Translations under genes and position numbers: made by a program
Shown: piece after piece, positions 40,093-50,066 of the stretch
Position numbering within the stretch: the first letter of the stretch is position 1
Layout of the letters: the number at the start of each line of letters is the position of its first letter
Notes under the pieces: model-generated
Database searches by the model: none
What the model was told of the DNA's origin: nothing
The model's input: only the letters and a program-made list of their open reading frames with translations
DNA from: Sulfurimonas sp.
GTDB taxonomy: Bacteria > Campylobacterota > Campylobacteria > Campylobacterales > Sulfurimonadaceae
Assembly (NCBI GenBank): GCA_030949945.1
Contig: JAUZRZ010000007.1
Coordinates: 1 to 64,000 of the forward strand
Direction: 5' to 3'
DNA: 64,000 nucleotides

Positions 40093-42357
40093 TTAGAAAC
40101 CTTTTTTAAGAAGAGTTTCAAAATCATCTTTTGATAAAGGCTTAGAATAGAGGTAACCTTGGATATTAACACACTTATTTTCAAGTATAAATTTCTTTTG
40201 CTCCTCAGTCTCTACACCTTCTGCAATTATTTCGAGATTTAAATTTTTTGCAAGAACAATTATAGCTTTGACTATGGCACTATCCTCTTTATCTTCTGGT
40301 AGTTCTTTAATAAAAGACTTGTCTATTTTTAATTTATTTATCGGGAGTCTTTTTAAATATGATAGAGATGAATATCCAGTTCCAAAATCATCAATAGCTA
40401 AAGTTATTCCCAAGTCTCTTATTTCTTTAAGTGTTTCTATGTTCTGCTGTGGATTAAGCATAATCTGCCCCTCTGTAATCTCAAGCTCTATCCACTTAGC
40501 ATTACAATTTGTTTCTTCCATTAAATCTTTAAATTGACTGATAAACTCTTTTTGTTCAAGTTGTTTTATTGTGAGGTTTAAAGCAAGTATGCCTGGATTG
40601 AAACCTTTTTCATACCACTCACTAAGTTGATTCATCGCTGTTTTCATTACATACTTGTCTATCTCTATCATTAAGCCAGTTGACTCTGCTATTGGCATGA
40701 AATTATTTGGAGAAATCATACCACGAGTTGGATGTTCCCATCTAACAAGTGCTTCCATGCCTATTATTTTATTTGTAGCACCATCAACTTGTGCTTGATA
40801 TAAAACTATAAAATCTTTATTTTTTATTGATTCTCTGAGGTCTCTAGCCATTACTAGTCGTTCCAGTGTAAGGGCAGTCATCTCTGCACTATAAAACTGA
40901 AAATTACTTCTTCCCTCAGCCTTTGCCTTATACATTGCAGAATCTGCATATTTTAATAAATCAGATGAAGTTGTACCATCATTTGGATAGATACTAATAC
41001 CAATACTACTCGATATATATAATTTATTTTCTTTAATTAATATTGGTTTATCTAATGCATCGATTATTTTTTGTGCTAATAAAGAAGCATCTTCTTCGTT
41101 GCTAATATTTTCAATCAGAATAACAAACTCATCTCCACCCAATCTTGATACAGTATCCTCTTTTCTGGTGATACTATGAAGAATATGACTAACTGATTTT
41201 AAAATATCATCTCCAATATCATGACCTAAAGTGTCATTAATCTCTTTAAAATGATCAAGGTCTAGGAATAGTAGTGCAATTGAGGTATTGTATCGTTTCG
41301 CTTTTACAAGACCGAGTTCTAATCTGGCATTAAGCAGTTTACGATTTGCTAAACCTGTTAGTTCATCATGGTTGGCTTGATAATCTAACTGCTCTTTATG
41401 TATTTCATTTTCAAGTGCTATTTCACTCTCTTTGGTGATGTCTCTATGTGTACCAATTATCCGAATCACTTTTCCTGTTGCATCATAAAAGAGTTGTGCT
41501 TTTCCTATAATAGAAAGATAAGAACCATTTTTGTGTCTTAGGCGATGTACTGTTTCGAAGTAATCACCTTGATGTTGAATCACTTTTTGAATTTCACCTA
41601 ATACTCTTTTAAAATCATCTTTATGTATTATTCGTCTCCAAATTAAGTACTCATTTATAGTGCTTTTGCTGTTAAGTCCTAGCATCTCTTTCCAGCTTGG
41701 AGAAACATAAGATTTTTGTGTAATATAATCCCATTCTAAAACTGATGTATTGCTTCCTCTTAGGGCTAAGTCAGTTCTTTCTTGAAGTCTTAAATTTTTT
41801 TTATCTAGAATTTCAAGTTGATGTATAGTCTCTTTAGTAAGCTCTCTATCAAGCAGGATTTGGTGAAAGTTTTTAAAATATTTATTGACAAAGAGGGCAT
41901 AAAAGAGCATTCCAAATATAGAGATAAATCCTGCAACTGTGTAAATAAACTGAGTCTGTAAGAACATCCATACTGTAGTTGTTCCCAATACAGAAAGCAT
42001 TAAAGTGTAGTAAACAGATGGGGCAATTCCTAAACTTAAGAGACCAACAGAGACACTACCTATAAGTATAGCAAATATTATAAAGTTATACTCCATGGGT
42101 AAGGTGTCAAAGATAAAATAGACTAAACCCCAAGAAAGACCTGTTAGTAAAATACTAGTTTGATATATTTTTAACCAATTGTCTAATTGTTCTTGTGTTA
42201 AAACATCATCTTTAACTCTATAGTAAGAGATGAGAGAGTAGGCACGCCCTAGCATGATACTCAAATGTAAGATTGCATAAAAAAGTATTAATCCAGTATC
42301 TGCACTACCTGATACTAACAAAAAGATTATGCAAAGCATAAAGAGATTAGCAAACAA
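40093..42357 (-). CDS. Membrane PAS-GGDEF-EAL cyclic di-GMP protein
   Basis: After a membrane region of five to six helices come a PAS domain (about residues 215-330, WDYITQKSYVSPSW), an active-looking GGDEF domain (SRLGGDEFVILI) and an EAL domain with the catalytic set EALVRW, ELEITEG, DDFGTGYSS and EGVETEEQ. Both making and breaking cyclic di-GMP appear possible. The ORF-track TTG start is probably too late: the frame stays open to an ATT at 42429 preceded by AAAGGA, with a plausible cytoplasmic segment (SIKQRTQKAILNQLYEAG). Confidence 0.9.
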   Translation of the reverse strand: MFANLFMLCIIFLLVSGSADTGLILFYAILHLSIMLGRAYSLISYYRVKDDVLTQEQLDNWLKIYQTSILLTGLSWGLVYFIFDTLPMEYNFIIFAILIGSVSVGLLSLGIAPSVYYTLMLSVLGTTTVWMFLQTQFIYTVAGFISIFGMLFYALFVNKYFKNFHQILLDRELTKETIHQLEILDKKNLRLQERTDLALRGSNTSVLEWDYITQKSYVSPSWKEMLGLNSKSTINEYLIWRRIIHKDDFKRVLGEIQKVIQHQGDYFETVHRLRHKNGSYLSIIGKAQLFYDATGKVIRIIGTHRDITKESEIALENEIHKEQLDYQANHDELTGLANRKLLNARLELGLVKAKRYNTSIALLFLDLDHFKEINDTLGHDIGDDILKSVSHILHSITRKEDTVSRLGGDEFVILIENISNEEDASLLAQKIIDALDKPILIKENKLYISSSIGISIYPNDGTTSSDLLKYADSAMYKAKAEGRSNFQFYSAEMTALTLERLVMARDLRESIKNKDFIVLYQAQVDGATNKIIGMEALVRWEHPTRGMISPNNFMPIAESTGLMIEIDKYVMKTAMNQLSEWYEKGFNPGILALNLTIKQLEQKEFISQFKDLMEETNCNAKWIELEITEGQIMLNPQQNIETLKEIRDLGITLAIDDFGTGYSSLSYLKRLPINKLKIDKSFIKELPEDKEDSAIVKAIIVLAKNLNLEIIAEGVETEEQKKFILENKCVNIQGYLYSKPLSKDDFETLLKKGF

Positions 42358-42538
42358 GTTGTATTTTCCCGCTTCATACAGTTGATTTAATATGGCTTTT
42401 TGTGTTCTTTGTTTAATGGATAAATTAATGTCTAATCCTTTTATTTACTCATCATATAACAAGTTTAATTAAAATTTAATTATGTCGTTTGATTATCTCT
42501 ATGGAAAAGTTTTATAAGAATTTTGCTAAAATAACTTT

Positions 42539-43402
42539 ATGAATAAAACACTAATAGCTCACTCTCCGGATGCCGATGATATTTTTATGTACTATGCCAT
42601 TAAATTTGGCTGGGTTGGGATGGATGGGGTTAGCTTTGATAACATCGCTAAAGACATTCAAACACTTAACGAGGATGCTCTTAATGGGGTCTATGACATA
42701 GTTGCTATTAGTTTTGCTCTTTATCCGCATATAAAAAGTGAGTATGCACCTCTTCGTACAGCGGTTAGTTTTGGTGAGGGTTATGGTCCAAAACTCATCA
42801 AACGCAAGGGTGAAAAACTCAAACGAAACTTTAGAGTAGCTTTGAGTGGAAAACACACAACAAATGCTATGCTTTTTCGCATCGCTTATCCTGATGCTCG
42901 CATTACTTATATGAACTTTTTAGAGATAGAACAGGCTGTGATAGATGGGGATGTTCATGCTGGCGTTTTGATTCATGAGTCGATTTTGACTTATGATGAG
43001 AAGTTAGAAGTTGAACGTGAGATGTGGGATATTTGGCAGGAGTTAGCGGGGGATGACTTACCTCTTCCTCTTGGTGGCATGGCTATAAGGCGTTCTCTTC
43101 CACTAAACAAAGCTATCGCTTATGAAGAGACACTCACAAAAGCTGTTCAAGTCGCACGAGACCATAAAGATAGACTCTCTACTATGTTGTTAGAGCGTGA
43201 CTTAGTTCGCATTGATGCCCCAACCTTAGATAAGTATCTTGAACTCTATGCAAATGATGAGTCAATTACTCTAAGCCCTCTGCAGTATAAAGCGATAGAT
43301 AAGCTCTTTGAACTCGGCTATAAACATGGGTTTTATGATGCTCCTGTTGCTATACAAGATTATCTTATTCCTACTGAGTACACTGAGTTAAGGAATTCAT
43401 AA
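42539..43402 (+). CDS. mqnD: 1,4-dihydroxy-6-naphthoate synthase MqnD (futalosine menaquinone pathway)
   Basis: The 287-aa protein belongs to the periplasmic-binding-protein-like fold used by MqnA/MqnD. It shows the opening IAHSPDADDIFMYYA, the AGVLIHESILTY stretch holding the catalytic His, and LPLPLGGMAIRRSLP, all typical of MqnD. The enzyme cleaves cyclic dehypoxanthine futalosine to give the menaquinone precursor. It is followed directly by fliQ. Confidence 0.8.
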   Translation: MNKTLIAHSPDADDIFMYYAIKFGWVGMDGVSFDNIAKDIQTLNEDALNGVYDIVAISFALYPHIKSEYAPLRTAVSFGEGYGPKLIKRKGEKLKRNFRVALSGKHTTNAMLFRIAYPDARITYMNFLEIEQAVIDGDVHAGVLIHESILTYDEKLEVEREMWDIWQELAGDDLPLPLGGMAIRRSLPLNKAIAYEETLTKAVQVARDHKDRLSTMLLERDLVRIDAPTLDKYLELYANDESITLSPLQYKAIDKLFELGYKHGFYDAPVAIQDYLIPTEYTELRNS

Positions 43403-43669
43403 ATGGAAGCAAAACTTGTAGCACTCGGTGTTGAGACTTTTAAAATAGCACTGATGTTAGCACTGCCTGGACTTCTTACAGGTATGTTTATAGGTCTCGC
43501 TGTCTCTATCTTTCAAGCAACTACACAGATAAATGAGATGACACTCTCTTTTATTCCTAAGATTATTGGTGTTGTTATTGTTATTGTACTTACTATGCCA
43601 TGGATGTTGAATGAAATGACAGATTTTGCCCGTCATATTTTTGAAATAATGCCAGAATTTGTTGAGTAA
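43403..43669 (+). CDS. fliQ: Flagellar export protein FliQ
   Basis: The 88-aa protein has the two-helix layout of FliQ with PGLLTGMFIGLAVSIFQATTQINEMTLSF and KIIGVVIVIVLTMPWML, part of the flagellar type III export gate with FliP and FliR. It starts right after the mqnD stop, and its end overlaps the murB ATG by one base. Confidence 0.95.
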   Translation: MEAKLVALGVETFKIALMLALPGLLTGMFIGLAVSIFQATTQINEMTLSFIPKIIGVVIVIVLTMPWMLNEMTDFARHIFEIMPEFVE

Positions 43670-44458
43670 TGAAAACAAAGAGTATTAACTTTAAAAAATA
43701 CTCCTCTTTTAAGATTGGCTCTGAGGTGGCAGTAGCACTTTTAGAGGATGATTTTTCTAGCATCGAGAACTACTATCTTATAGGCTCTTGCAATAATACA
43801 CTTGTGGGAACTAACCCACCACCACTTATGATGCTAAGTAAAATGTATGACTATATAAAAATAGAAGGTAATATGCTCAAAGTTGGAGGTGCCACACCCT
43901 CTGGTAAAAGTAGCTTCGTTTTGTAAAAAAAACAATATAGCAAACCTAGAGTTTCTATCACATCTCCCTGGTAAACTCGGTGGTCTAGTTTTCATGAACG
44001 CAGGGCTAAAAGAGTTTGAAATTTTTAATGTTTTAGTAGATATAACAACTACTGAGGGTGTCTTGAAAAAAGAGAATATAGAGTATGGATATAGATATAC
44101 AAATATAAACAAACCTATACTCGAAGCGAGTTTTACTCTGGAGAGTGGATACGATGTGAGCAGGGTAGAGATGTTTAAAAAGATGCGCTCAAACCAACCA
44201 TCAACACCAAGTGCAGGGAGCTGTTTTAAAAATCCTAAAGATGATTATGCTGGTCGTTTAATAGAAGCAGTTGGACTCAAAGGAGTCATGCGAGGGAGTA
44301 TGTGTTTTAGTAGTGAGCATGCCAACTTTCTTGTAAACCATGGAGATGGAAAATTTGAAGATGCCATGTGGCTCATAAATGAAGCCAAAAAAAGAGTCCA
44401 AGAGAAGTTTAATATTCTCTTAGAATGCGAGATAGTTATACTAGAAACGCAGCATTAA
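43669..44458 (+). CDS. murB: UDP-N-acetylenolpyruvoylglucosamine reductase (frameshifted)
   Basis: MurB makes UDP-MurNAc for peptidoglycan. The first piece has the FAD-binding opening KYSSFKIGSEVAVALL and GGATPSGK; the second has LPGKLGGLVFMNAG, YRYTNINKPILEASF, the catalytic Ser region PSAGSCFKNP and the ending SSEHANFLVNHG. The slip is near 43908. The gene is short (about 263 aa), as in Campylobacterota. Its 3' end overlaps the convergent outer-membrane gene by 18 bases. Confidence 0.9.
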
Positions 44459-45219
44459 ACCTGCATAAAGACCAGAATAGTTTAAATCAATCTGAGTAGC
44501 ACCATCATCAACTCTAAGTTGTTGTGTTCTATACCCAACTTCTAAACCAGGCTGAATAAGAGGAGTGATATTAAAAGTATAATCTACCTTAGCTCTAGCA
44601 TCATACATAGTATTTGTACCATCAGATATAGCTTTGGCATCTACTTCAAAACCTATACCTGTAAATGGAATTTCAACACGAGTTCGTGCATAAAGTAAAG
44701 GAATGGGTGTTGTGTCTGATGAAGAGTATCCATCAAATGGTGTGAATCCTACAACAGTAACTTTCCCTACATTAACATCTGTCTGAATTATTTTTATATC
44801 TAATCCTAAGTCTATAGTTGTCCAAAAAGTATTATCTAAAATATTGTAATAAGGCACAATGTCAAACTGTGTCATATCCATAGTTGTAGGAGCTTCAGAT
44901 CCAGTTGGAATTGCTAATCCTCCAACACTTCCTGATGTTTTTCCTTCATCTGTAACTGTTACATACTCTAAACGCAGGTTTGGAATAATAGGGATAGGAT
45001 GTTTTACTAAAGCCCATACATATATATCTGATGTAGCTGTTTCATTACTGGTATATGTACCATTGAGACTGAGTGACCCATCACCATCTGTTCTCAGTAT
45101 GCATACCCGCTTGGTGTCTGCATCCATGATCCAGCACCCATCTCAACTCTTGCAAAATCTGCACTCAATGTTGATGCTAAAACACCAACCACCGTTAAAC
45201 TTGTTAATATTTTTCTCAT
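44441..45219 (-). CDS. Outer-membrane beta-barrel protein, TIGR04219-like (frameshifted start)
   Basis: The true start is the ATG at 45219: a signal peptide (MRKILTSLTVVGVLASTLSA) then DFARVEMGAGSWMQTPSG, with a slip near 45095. The rest is alternating strands ending in a terminal phenylalanine (LYAGLMLRF), the usual signal for barrel insertion. The opening recalls the TIGR04219 outer-membrane family. Function unknown; a strong hairpin lies upstream. Confidence 0.75.
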
Positions 45220-45300
45220 TTGTAGCTCCATTTTTATAATGCATAATTATATCAGAGAAATATGTTTGATTTCTTAAAGGGATTTGGAAGTTAGAGAGGG

Positions 45301-45330
45301 ATGTGAGACTTTAGTTAAAAAGTCTCACAT
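45301..45330. terminator. Perfect 12-bp stem hairpin, probable tpx terminator
   Basis: ATGTGAGACTTT and AAAGTCTCACAT form a 12-bp perfect stem around a six-base loop. It lies just downstream of tpx and upstream of the outer-membrane gene, both on the minus strand. There is no clear U run after it, so a regulatory or mRNA-stability role is also possible. Confidence 0.5.
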
Positions 45331-45369
45331 CTAAGTTTTGAAAAAAGGTTTAGACTCACTGCATAGTAA

Positions 45370-45861
45370 TCAGATTGCAGCGTCGTAGTTAGGCTCTTCT
45401 GTGATTTCTGGAACGATTTCTTTGTAAGTTACAACACCTTCTTCGTTTACTACGAAGATTGCACGACATGTAACACCAGCAAGAACAGAACCACCTAGAA
45501 GTACTCCGTAAGCATTTGCAAAGTCTTTGTTTCTAAAGTCAGAAGTAACAACTAAATCTTGAATACCTTCAGCTTGACAAAAACGTCCAGAAGCAAATGG
45601 AAGGTCAAGAGAAACGATAGTAGCAGTTACATCATTAAGTCCAGCAACTTTTTGGTTAAAGTTACGAGTTTCAGTAGCACATACACCTGTGTCTAAAGAA
45701 GGAACAACAATGATAAGTTGTTTTTTCCCAGTAGATCCACCAACTACTACATCACCTAAACCATCTGAGTTTACAACAGTTACTGCTGGTGCTTTATCTC
45801 CAACATTTACTTCATTTCCTAATAACTCTACGTCTGTACCTTTGAATTTAGTTGTTGCCAT
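45370..45861 (-). CDS. tpx: Thiol peroxidase Tpx
   Basis: A 2-Cys peroxiredoxin that reduces peroxides with thioredoxin. The start at 45861 (MATTKFKGTDVELLG) is behind AAGGAA. The peroxidatic Cys is in PSLDTGVCATETRNFN and the resolving Cys in SGRFCQAEGI. The remaining LGDVVVGGSTGKKQLIIVV is typical. It ends in a strong hairpin. Confidence 0.95.
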   Translation of the reverse strand: MATTKFKGTDVELLGNEVNVGDKAPAVTVVNSDGLGDVVVGGSTGKKQLIIVVPSLDTGVCATETRNFNQKVAGLNDVTATIVSLDLPFASGRFCQAEGIQDLVVTSDFRNKDFANAYGVLLGGSVLAGVTCRAIFVVNEEGVVTYKEIVPEITEEPNYDAAI

Positions 45862-45970
45862 ATTCAATTTCCTTATTTTAATATTTCGGAAGTATATTTG
45901 AAATAGGTTAATAGAAATCTTATTTTGCGATGAACTAGATTAGTATAATCTTATATTAAGTTTATAAGTG

Positions 45971-46070
45971 ATGTTACAGACTTTTCTTAAAAAACCCTTT
46001 TTTTATAGCTTTAGGGGGTTGTAGGGACAATCTGTCCCTGCCATTATAATGGGCTTTGCTCATTATAATG
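45971..46070 (+). repeat. Three-hairpin intergenic repeat, copy C
   Basis: This copy shares ATGTTACAGA and the T-rich CCCTTTTTTTATAGCTTTAG stretch with copy A. It then has AGGGACAATCTGTCCCT and CATTATAATGGGC-TTT-GCTCATTATAATG, the cleanest third stem. It lies between tsaD and tpx, both on the minus strand. Confidence 0.8.
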
Positions 46071-46081
46071 TATATGATGTC

Positions 46082-47064
46082 TTATAATAGACTTCTAGGT
46101 GCAATGTCTAACTCTTTTAAGGAGGTAAAGAGCTTTTTCTCATACATCTCAACTGCTACACGCCCTATCATTGCGGCATTATCTGAACAGTATTTAAGCT
46201 CACTCAAAATCAACTCTGCATTATGTGGCTTGAGAAGTTTTCTATCTGAGAACGCAGGTAAAGATTCGCTGAGGCTCCTCCAACTATTGCAAAGGTTTTA
46301 GGAGGAACAGTTTTAAAGTACTTCTTTAATTTCATAACTAAATGTTTTGTGGCAATATGCTCAAAAGATGCAGCTATATCTTTGTACTTTGACTTATCCC
46401 CATCTGCTTCTAGCACTGCTAAACGCACAGCATTTTTAAGCCCAGAGTATGAAAATGCAATGAGAGGTGACTGATGCAGTGGCAGTGTAAAGTTATGTTT
46501 GAGTCTATCTCCACCAGAGGCTAGTTCTTGAATGAGTGGTCCACCAGGATACCCAAGCCCCATCATCTTAGCGACCTTATCAAAACTCTCTCCAAAACTA
46601 TCATCCATGCTCTTTGCAACTGTCTCTATCTCTGTAAGGCTTTTTACTTCCATCACTTGAGTGTGTCCACCTGAAACAAGTAAGCATGTGAGAGGAAACT
46701 GTGTCTCTTTTTCTATAAAAAGAGAGTAGATATGACCTATAAGATGATTTACTCCGATAAGAGGAATATCTAGTGCAACTGCAATAGCCTTAGCCATAGT
46801 TACACCCTCAACGAGTGTTACAGCAAGACCAGGTGTTGCTGTAACTGCTACAGCTTTTAAGTCTTTAAAGTAGGGTTTACACTGTTCTAGTATCTTTGGA
46901 AGTGCCTCTGCATGAAGGCGAGCTGCTAGTTCAGGAACAACACCTCCATATATAGAATGCTCAATCTCTTGAGAAATCTTCTTATGAAAAAGCAGTTTTT
47001 TTGTTTTTATCTCTGTAATAGATATTGCACTATCGTCACATGAACTCTCTATACTTAGTATCAT
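46082..47064 (-). CDS. tsaD: tRNA threonylcarbamoyladenosine synthase TsaD (frameshifted)
   Basis: TsaD forms the t6A base in tRNAs. It shows the ATP/metal motifs [16 protein letters not shown] (HxxxH-like region), [34 protein letters not shown] and the nucleotide loop [11 protein letters not shown]. After a slip near 46240 the end continues as [16 protein letters not shown]. Joined length is about 327 aa, normal. Its ATG overlaps the dxr stop (ATGA). Confidence 0.93.
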
Positions 47065-48133
47065 TTTTCTCTCACAAAAGTTCTAATTTCTTCATCTATC
47101 ATAAAAACATCATCTATAGTTTTTGCACCTTGAGTAAACTTCTCATAAGCATTTATTATATTTTTAGAAATATCCATAAAACCTATCTTTTGAGCTGATA
47201 AACAGTCTCGTATTGCTGCCTCATTTGGCTGCGTTTACAATGAGACCTCGCTCTGGATTTTGCAACAACTCATCTCTTATCTCCCAAATAGGGTATCTAT
47301 CACATGTGATTTCTCTAAACTCTAGAGAGCCTGTTTTAACTAAATCAACATGCTCTAAAATGTTCTCATCCATTTTTTTATTTAGAGCAAAAGCTATAGG
47401 GAGCTGCATACTTGCATTTGCAAAATGTGCAGTAGTTGATGCCATCCTTAAAGTCTATAAGTGCATGAATAAGTGACTTTGTCTCTATAATGGCGTCGTA
47501 TTTACCCTCACCAAAAAGCCAACGAGCTTCTAATAGCTCAAACATTTTATTGACCATGGTTGCGGAGTCTATTGTTATTTTTTGTCCCATTGACCAGTTT
47601 GGATGTTTTTGAGTATCTGCCAATGTTGCATTTTGAAGTTTTTTTATATCCCAGTCACGAAAGGCACCGCCTGAAGCAGTTATTATCATTTTTTTGACGG
47701 GTCTGTCTTGAAGGAGGTACCATAAACCAAAATGTTCACTATCTATGGGCTGAATTTTTGACATATCTATAAAAGAGCCAGCTGCCACAAGGGATTCTTT
47801 GTTTGCTAAGGCTATTTGTTTACCACAAGAGAGAGCTTTAAGAGTTGGGCGAAGTCCTAAAAATCCCACAAGAGCATTCACAACTAAGTCGCTTTGTGAA
47901 TCTTCTATTACTTGAAGAATAGCCTCTTCTCCTGCATAAACGCAGGGGTGATTTACTTTTGGTATATCTTGTGTATCTGCTACAACCACTACTTTTGGAG
48001 AGTGCTCTAATATCTGCTCGTTTAATATTTTAATGTTTCTTCCAGCTACTAAAACTTCGACATCTATGCCAAACCTTTTAGCAACTTTAAGACTATTTAC
48101 CCCGATAGAGCCAGTTGAGCCTAAAAGTACCAA
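47062..48133 (-). CDS. dxr: 1-deoxy-D-xylulose-5-phosphate reductoisomerase (frameshifted)
   Basis: Dxr is the second step of the MEP isoprenoid route. It has the NADPH loop [45 protein letters not shown] and [20 protein letters not shown]. Slips lie near 47430 and 47225. The second is an extra C in the sequence after VNAA, next to one AAACGCAG octamer. Length is about 357 aa. It couples to tsaD by an ATGA overlap and follows cdsA directly. Confidence 0.93.
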
Positions 48134-48889
48134 CTAGACTAATCCTCGAAGTAGTACAAGCATAACGATTCCACCAAAGAGATAACCATCTATTCGGTCG
48201 AGTATGCCTCCATGTCCAGGGAGTAAGTCACCGCTGTCTTTTACACCAGCACTGCGTTTGAGTGAAGACTCAAACAGGTCGCCAAATATTGAACTCACTG
48301 CTACGGCAAAACTCACAAAAAATCCAACCATAAAATCAACTACCCCAAGACCAAAAAATGCACCACCGATAGTTGCAATAGCAATACCACCAACTACACC
48401 CTCCATAGTCTTGTTTGGGCTTGTCTCGCAAAACTGAGTTTTTCCTATGCTTTTACCTACTGCATATGCACCTACATCTGTTAAAGCAACAACTGCGAGT
48501 AGCCATAAAGGGAGAAAAACACCATACTCTTGATAAAGAGTAAATATAAAAAGTATACCAGCAGTTGGATATATGAAAGGGAAGAAATCCCTCCACTCTA
48601 TTTCTTTGTTAAATGCAACGGCACTAGCATAAGCCACACCTGCTAAAACAAATAAATCATCACCATATGGATAAACTCCTGCAACTAACCAGAGTCCAGC
48701 GGCAAATGGAAGTAGTCCATCATTCTCAACTCCAAAAAGCTTTATGGCTTCTTTAAACGCAAGGAAATAAACCCCACCAAAGACTAACCACATAAGAAAA
48801 AAGTTATCAATTAGTCCTATTATAAAAACAGCTGCTAAAAGTGCAAAACCTGTTACTATTCGCTCTTTGTGCTCTTCAAACATACTCAT
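48134..48889 (-). CDS. cdsA: Phosphatidate cytidylyltransferase
   Basis: CdsA makes CDP-diacylglycerol, the precursor of membrane phospholipids. The 251-aa protein has about seven hydrophobic helices and the CDP-alcohol signature SSLKRSAGVKDSGDLLPGHGGILDRIDG near the end. PNKTMEGVVGG is the other conserved stretch. It starts with MSMFEEHKERI. It runs straight into dxr in the same direction, as in Campylobacter. Confidence 0.95.
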   Translation of the reverse strand: MSMFEEHKERIVTGFALLAAVFIIGLIDNFFLMWLVFGGVYFLAFKEAIKLFGVENDGLLPFAAGLWLVAGVYPYGDDLFVLAGVAYASAVAFNKEIEWRDFFPFIYPTAGILFIFTLYQEYGVFLPLWLLAVVALTDVGAYAVGKSIGKTQFCETSPNKTMEGVVGGIAIATIGGAFFGLGVVDFMVGFFVSFAVAVSSIFGDLFESSLKRSAGVKDSGDLLPGHGGILDRIDGYLFGGIVMLVLLRGLV

Positions 48890-48948
48890 AAAACTTCCTA
48901 GATATAATTTATAAAATTATTATACCCTTTTGAGAGTATAAAGAAACT

Positions 48949-49395
48949 TTACTCTTTATCATCCTTGCAGTGTTCTGCAAATCGTGAGAGTAAAAAATCA
49001 ACACTCTCTAAAATCTCACTATCAAGTTCATCTAAATCTACATCTATAAAGTCATTATCTGCATAAGTAAGTGCAAAAGTAGCACTCTTGTCCGCTCGAA
49101 ATGTCTGTACCTCTTCACCAAGAGCTAGTTTTACATAGACATAATGTGTCCCATCATCATCTAACTCTTCAAGTGCGACCATAAGAGTTGGGCTATCTTG
49201 TGCCTCTGTGTTGATACCTAAACCTTTAAGTGTTTCATACATTTTCTTTTTTATCTCTTGAAGAGTCTCAGGTTTTAAAAGGGAAACATCATTTTTAACA
49301 TATACATTTGCTTTTTCTAAACCTGTAAGTGTCCAAAAACCTGCTGCGTTTAAACTGACTACTGCTACAAATATGAGTATAAAAAATGTTTTCAT
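48949..49395 (-). CDS. Periplasmic hypothetical protein
   Basis: The 148-aa product has a signal peptide (MKTFFILIFVAVVSLNAAG) and an acidic mature domain with a run of Asp (DVDLDELDSEILESVD). It overlaps the thioredoxin-like gene by four bases, so they are probably co-translated, and it may be a binding or chaperone partner of that redox protein. No family recognised. Confidence 0.6.
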   Translation of the reverse strand: MKTFFILIFVAVVSLNAAGFWTLTGLEKANVYVKNDVSLLKPETLQEIKKKMYETLKGLGINTEAQDSPTLMVALEELDDDGTHYVYVKLALGEEVQTFRADKSATFALTYADNDFIDVDLDELDSEILESVDFLLSRFAEHCKDDKE

Positions 49396-49823
49396 TCTTT
49401 CTCTCCATACAAAGCAATAGCATTATCTAAATTTTCAGCAAAATGTTTCTTTTTTATGTAGCCAGTTGTATCTAAGATAATACTCTCATCTTTAGGGTTG
49501 ATAAAAAATACTTTTGGAGTGAACTGTGTTTGAAACTTACTTGGGAAAGTCTTTATATCAAACTTTTTATCTACAACAAGTGTTACCACCTCTGTTTGGA
49601 GGCGTGATTTTAGGAGTGAAGAGTTGAGTGTTTTTCTCTCAAATTTACGACACCATGGACAGTAGTCAGCACCTAAAACCATCATAAGCAGTTTATTTTC
49701 TTTTTTTGCTTTACTTAAAGCTGTATTATAGTCTCTCTCAAAACCCATCTCTTTGGCAAATTCATCAACATTTGCACCAAAAAGTGTAAGGCTTAAAAGT
49801 AGTAAAATTATTATCTTTTTCAT
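49392..49823 (-). CDS. Periplasmic thioredoxin-fold protein
   Basis: The ORF track starts too early (49997). The signal peptide MKKIIILLLLSLTLFGANV at ATG 49823, behind GGAGAACA, gives a 143-aa protein. The mature part is a thioredoxin fold with the active site GADYCPWCRKFE (CxxC) and the cis-Pro region QFTPKVFFINP. Relatives reduce or shuffle disulfides, in some cases for Sox sulfur-oxidation proteins. It is part of a minus-strand group of envelope redox genes. Confidence 0.8.
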   Translation of the reverse strand: MKKIIILLLLSLTLFGANVDEFAKEMGFERDYNTALSKAKKENKLLMMVLGADYCPWCRKFERKTLNSSLLKSRLQTEVVTLVVDKKFDIKTFPSKFQTQFTPKVFFINPKDESIILDTTGYIKKKHFAENLDNAIALYGEKE

Positions 49824-49863
49824 ATTGTTCTCCATTTGTTTAATTTTAAGTATATCTAAATAT

Positions 49864-50052
49864 TTATTTCTTGGGTGATTGGACTTTATTTGCTCTATAG
49901 ACTGTATAGTTTGGTTTTTTAGTATTTGGTCCTCGTAGCATTGGGTCAATTTTGTCAAGGTCAAGTTTCTCTGCTTGTTTTTCATAAGGCATTCCAAAGA
50001 AAAAGAAAAAAAAGTCCCAAATACCTACAAAAAACATACGAATATATTTCAT
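49864..50052 (-). CDS. Small membrane-anchored hypothetical protein
   Basis: The 62-aa protein has one aromatic hydrophobic helix (MFFVGIWDFFFFFFGM) and a basic soluble tail ending QSPKK. It sits between the DsrE-like and thioredoxin-like genes on the same strand, so it probably belongs to that unit. No family recognised; low complexity makes the call modest. Confidence 0.45.
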   Translation of the reverse strand: MKYIRMFFVGIWDFFFFFFGMPYEKQAEKLDLDKIDPMLRGPNTKKPNYTVYRANKVQSPKK

Positions 50053-50066
50053 AATTAATACACCTT

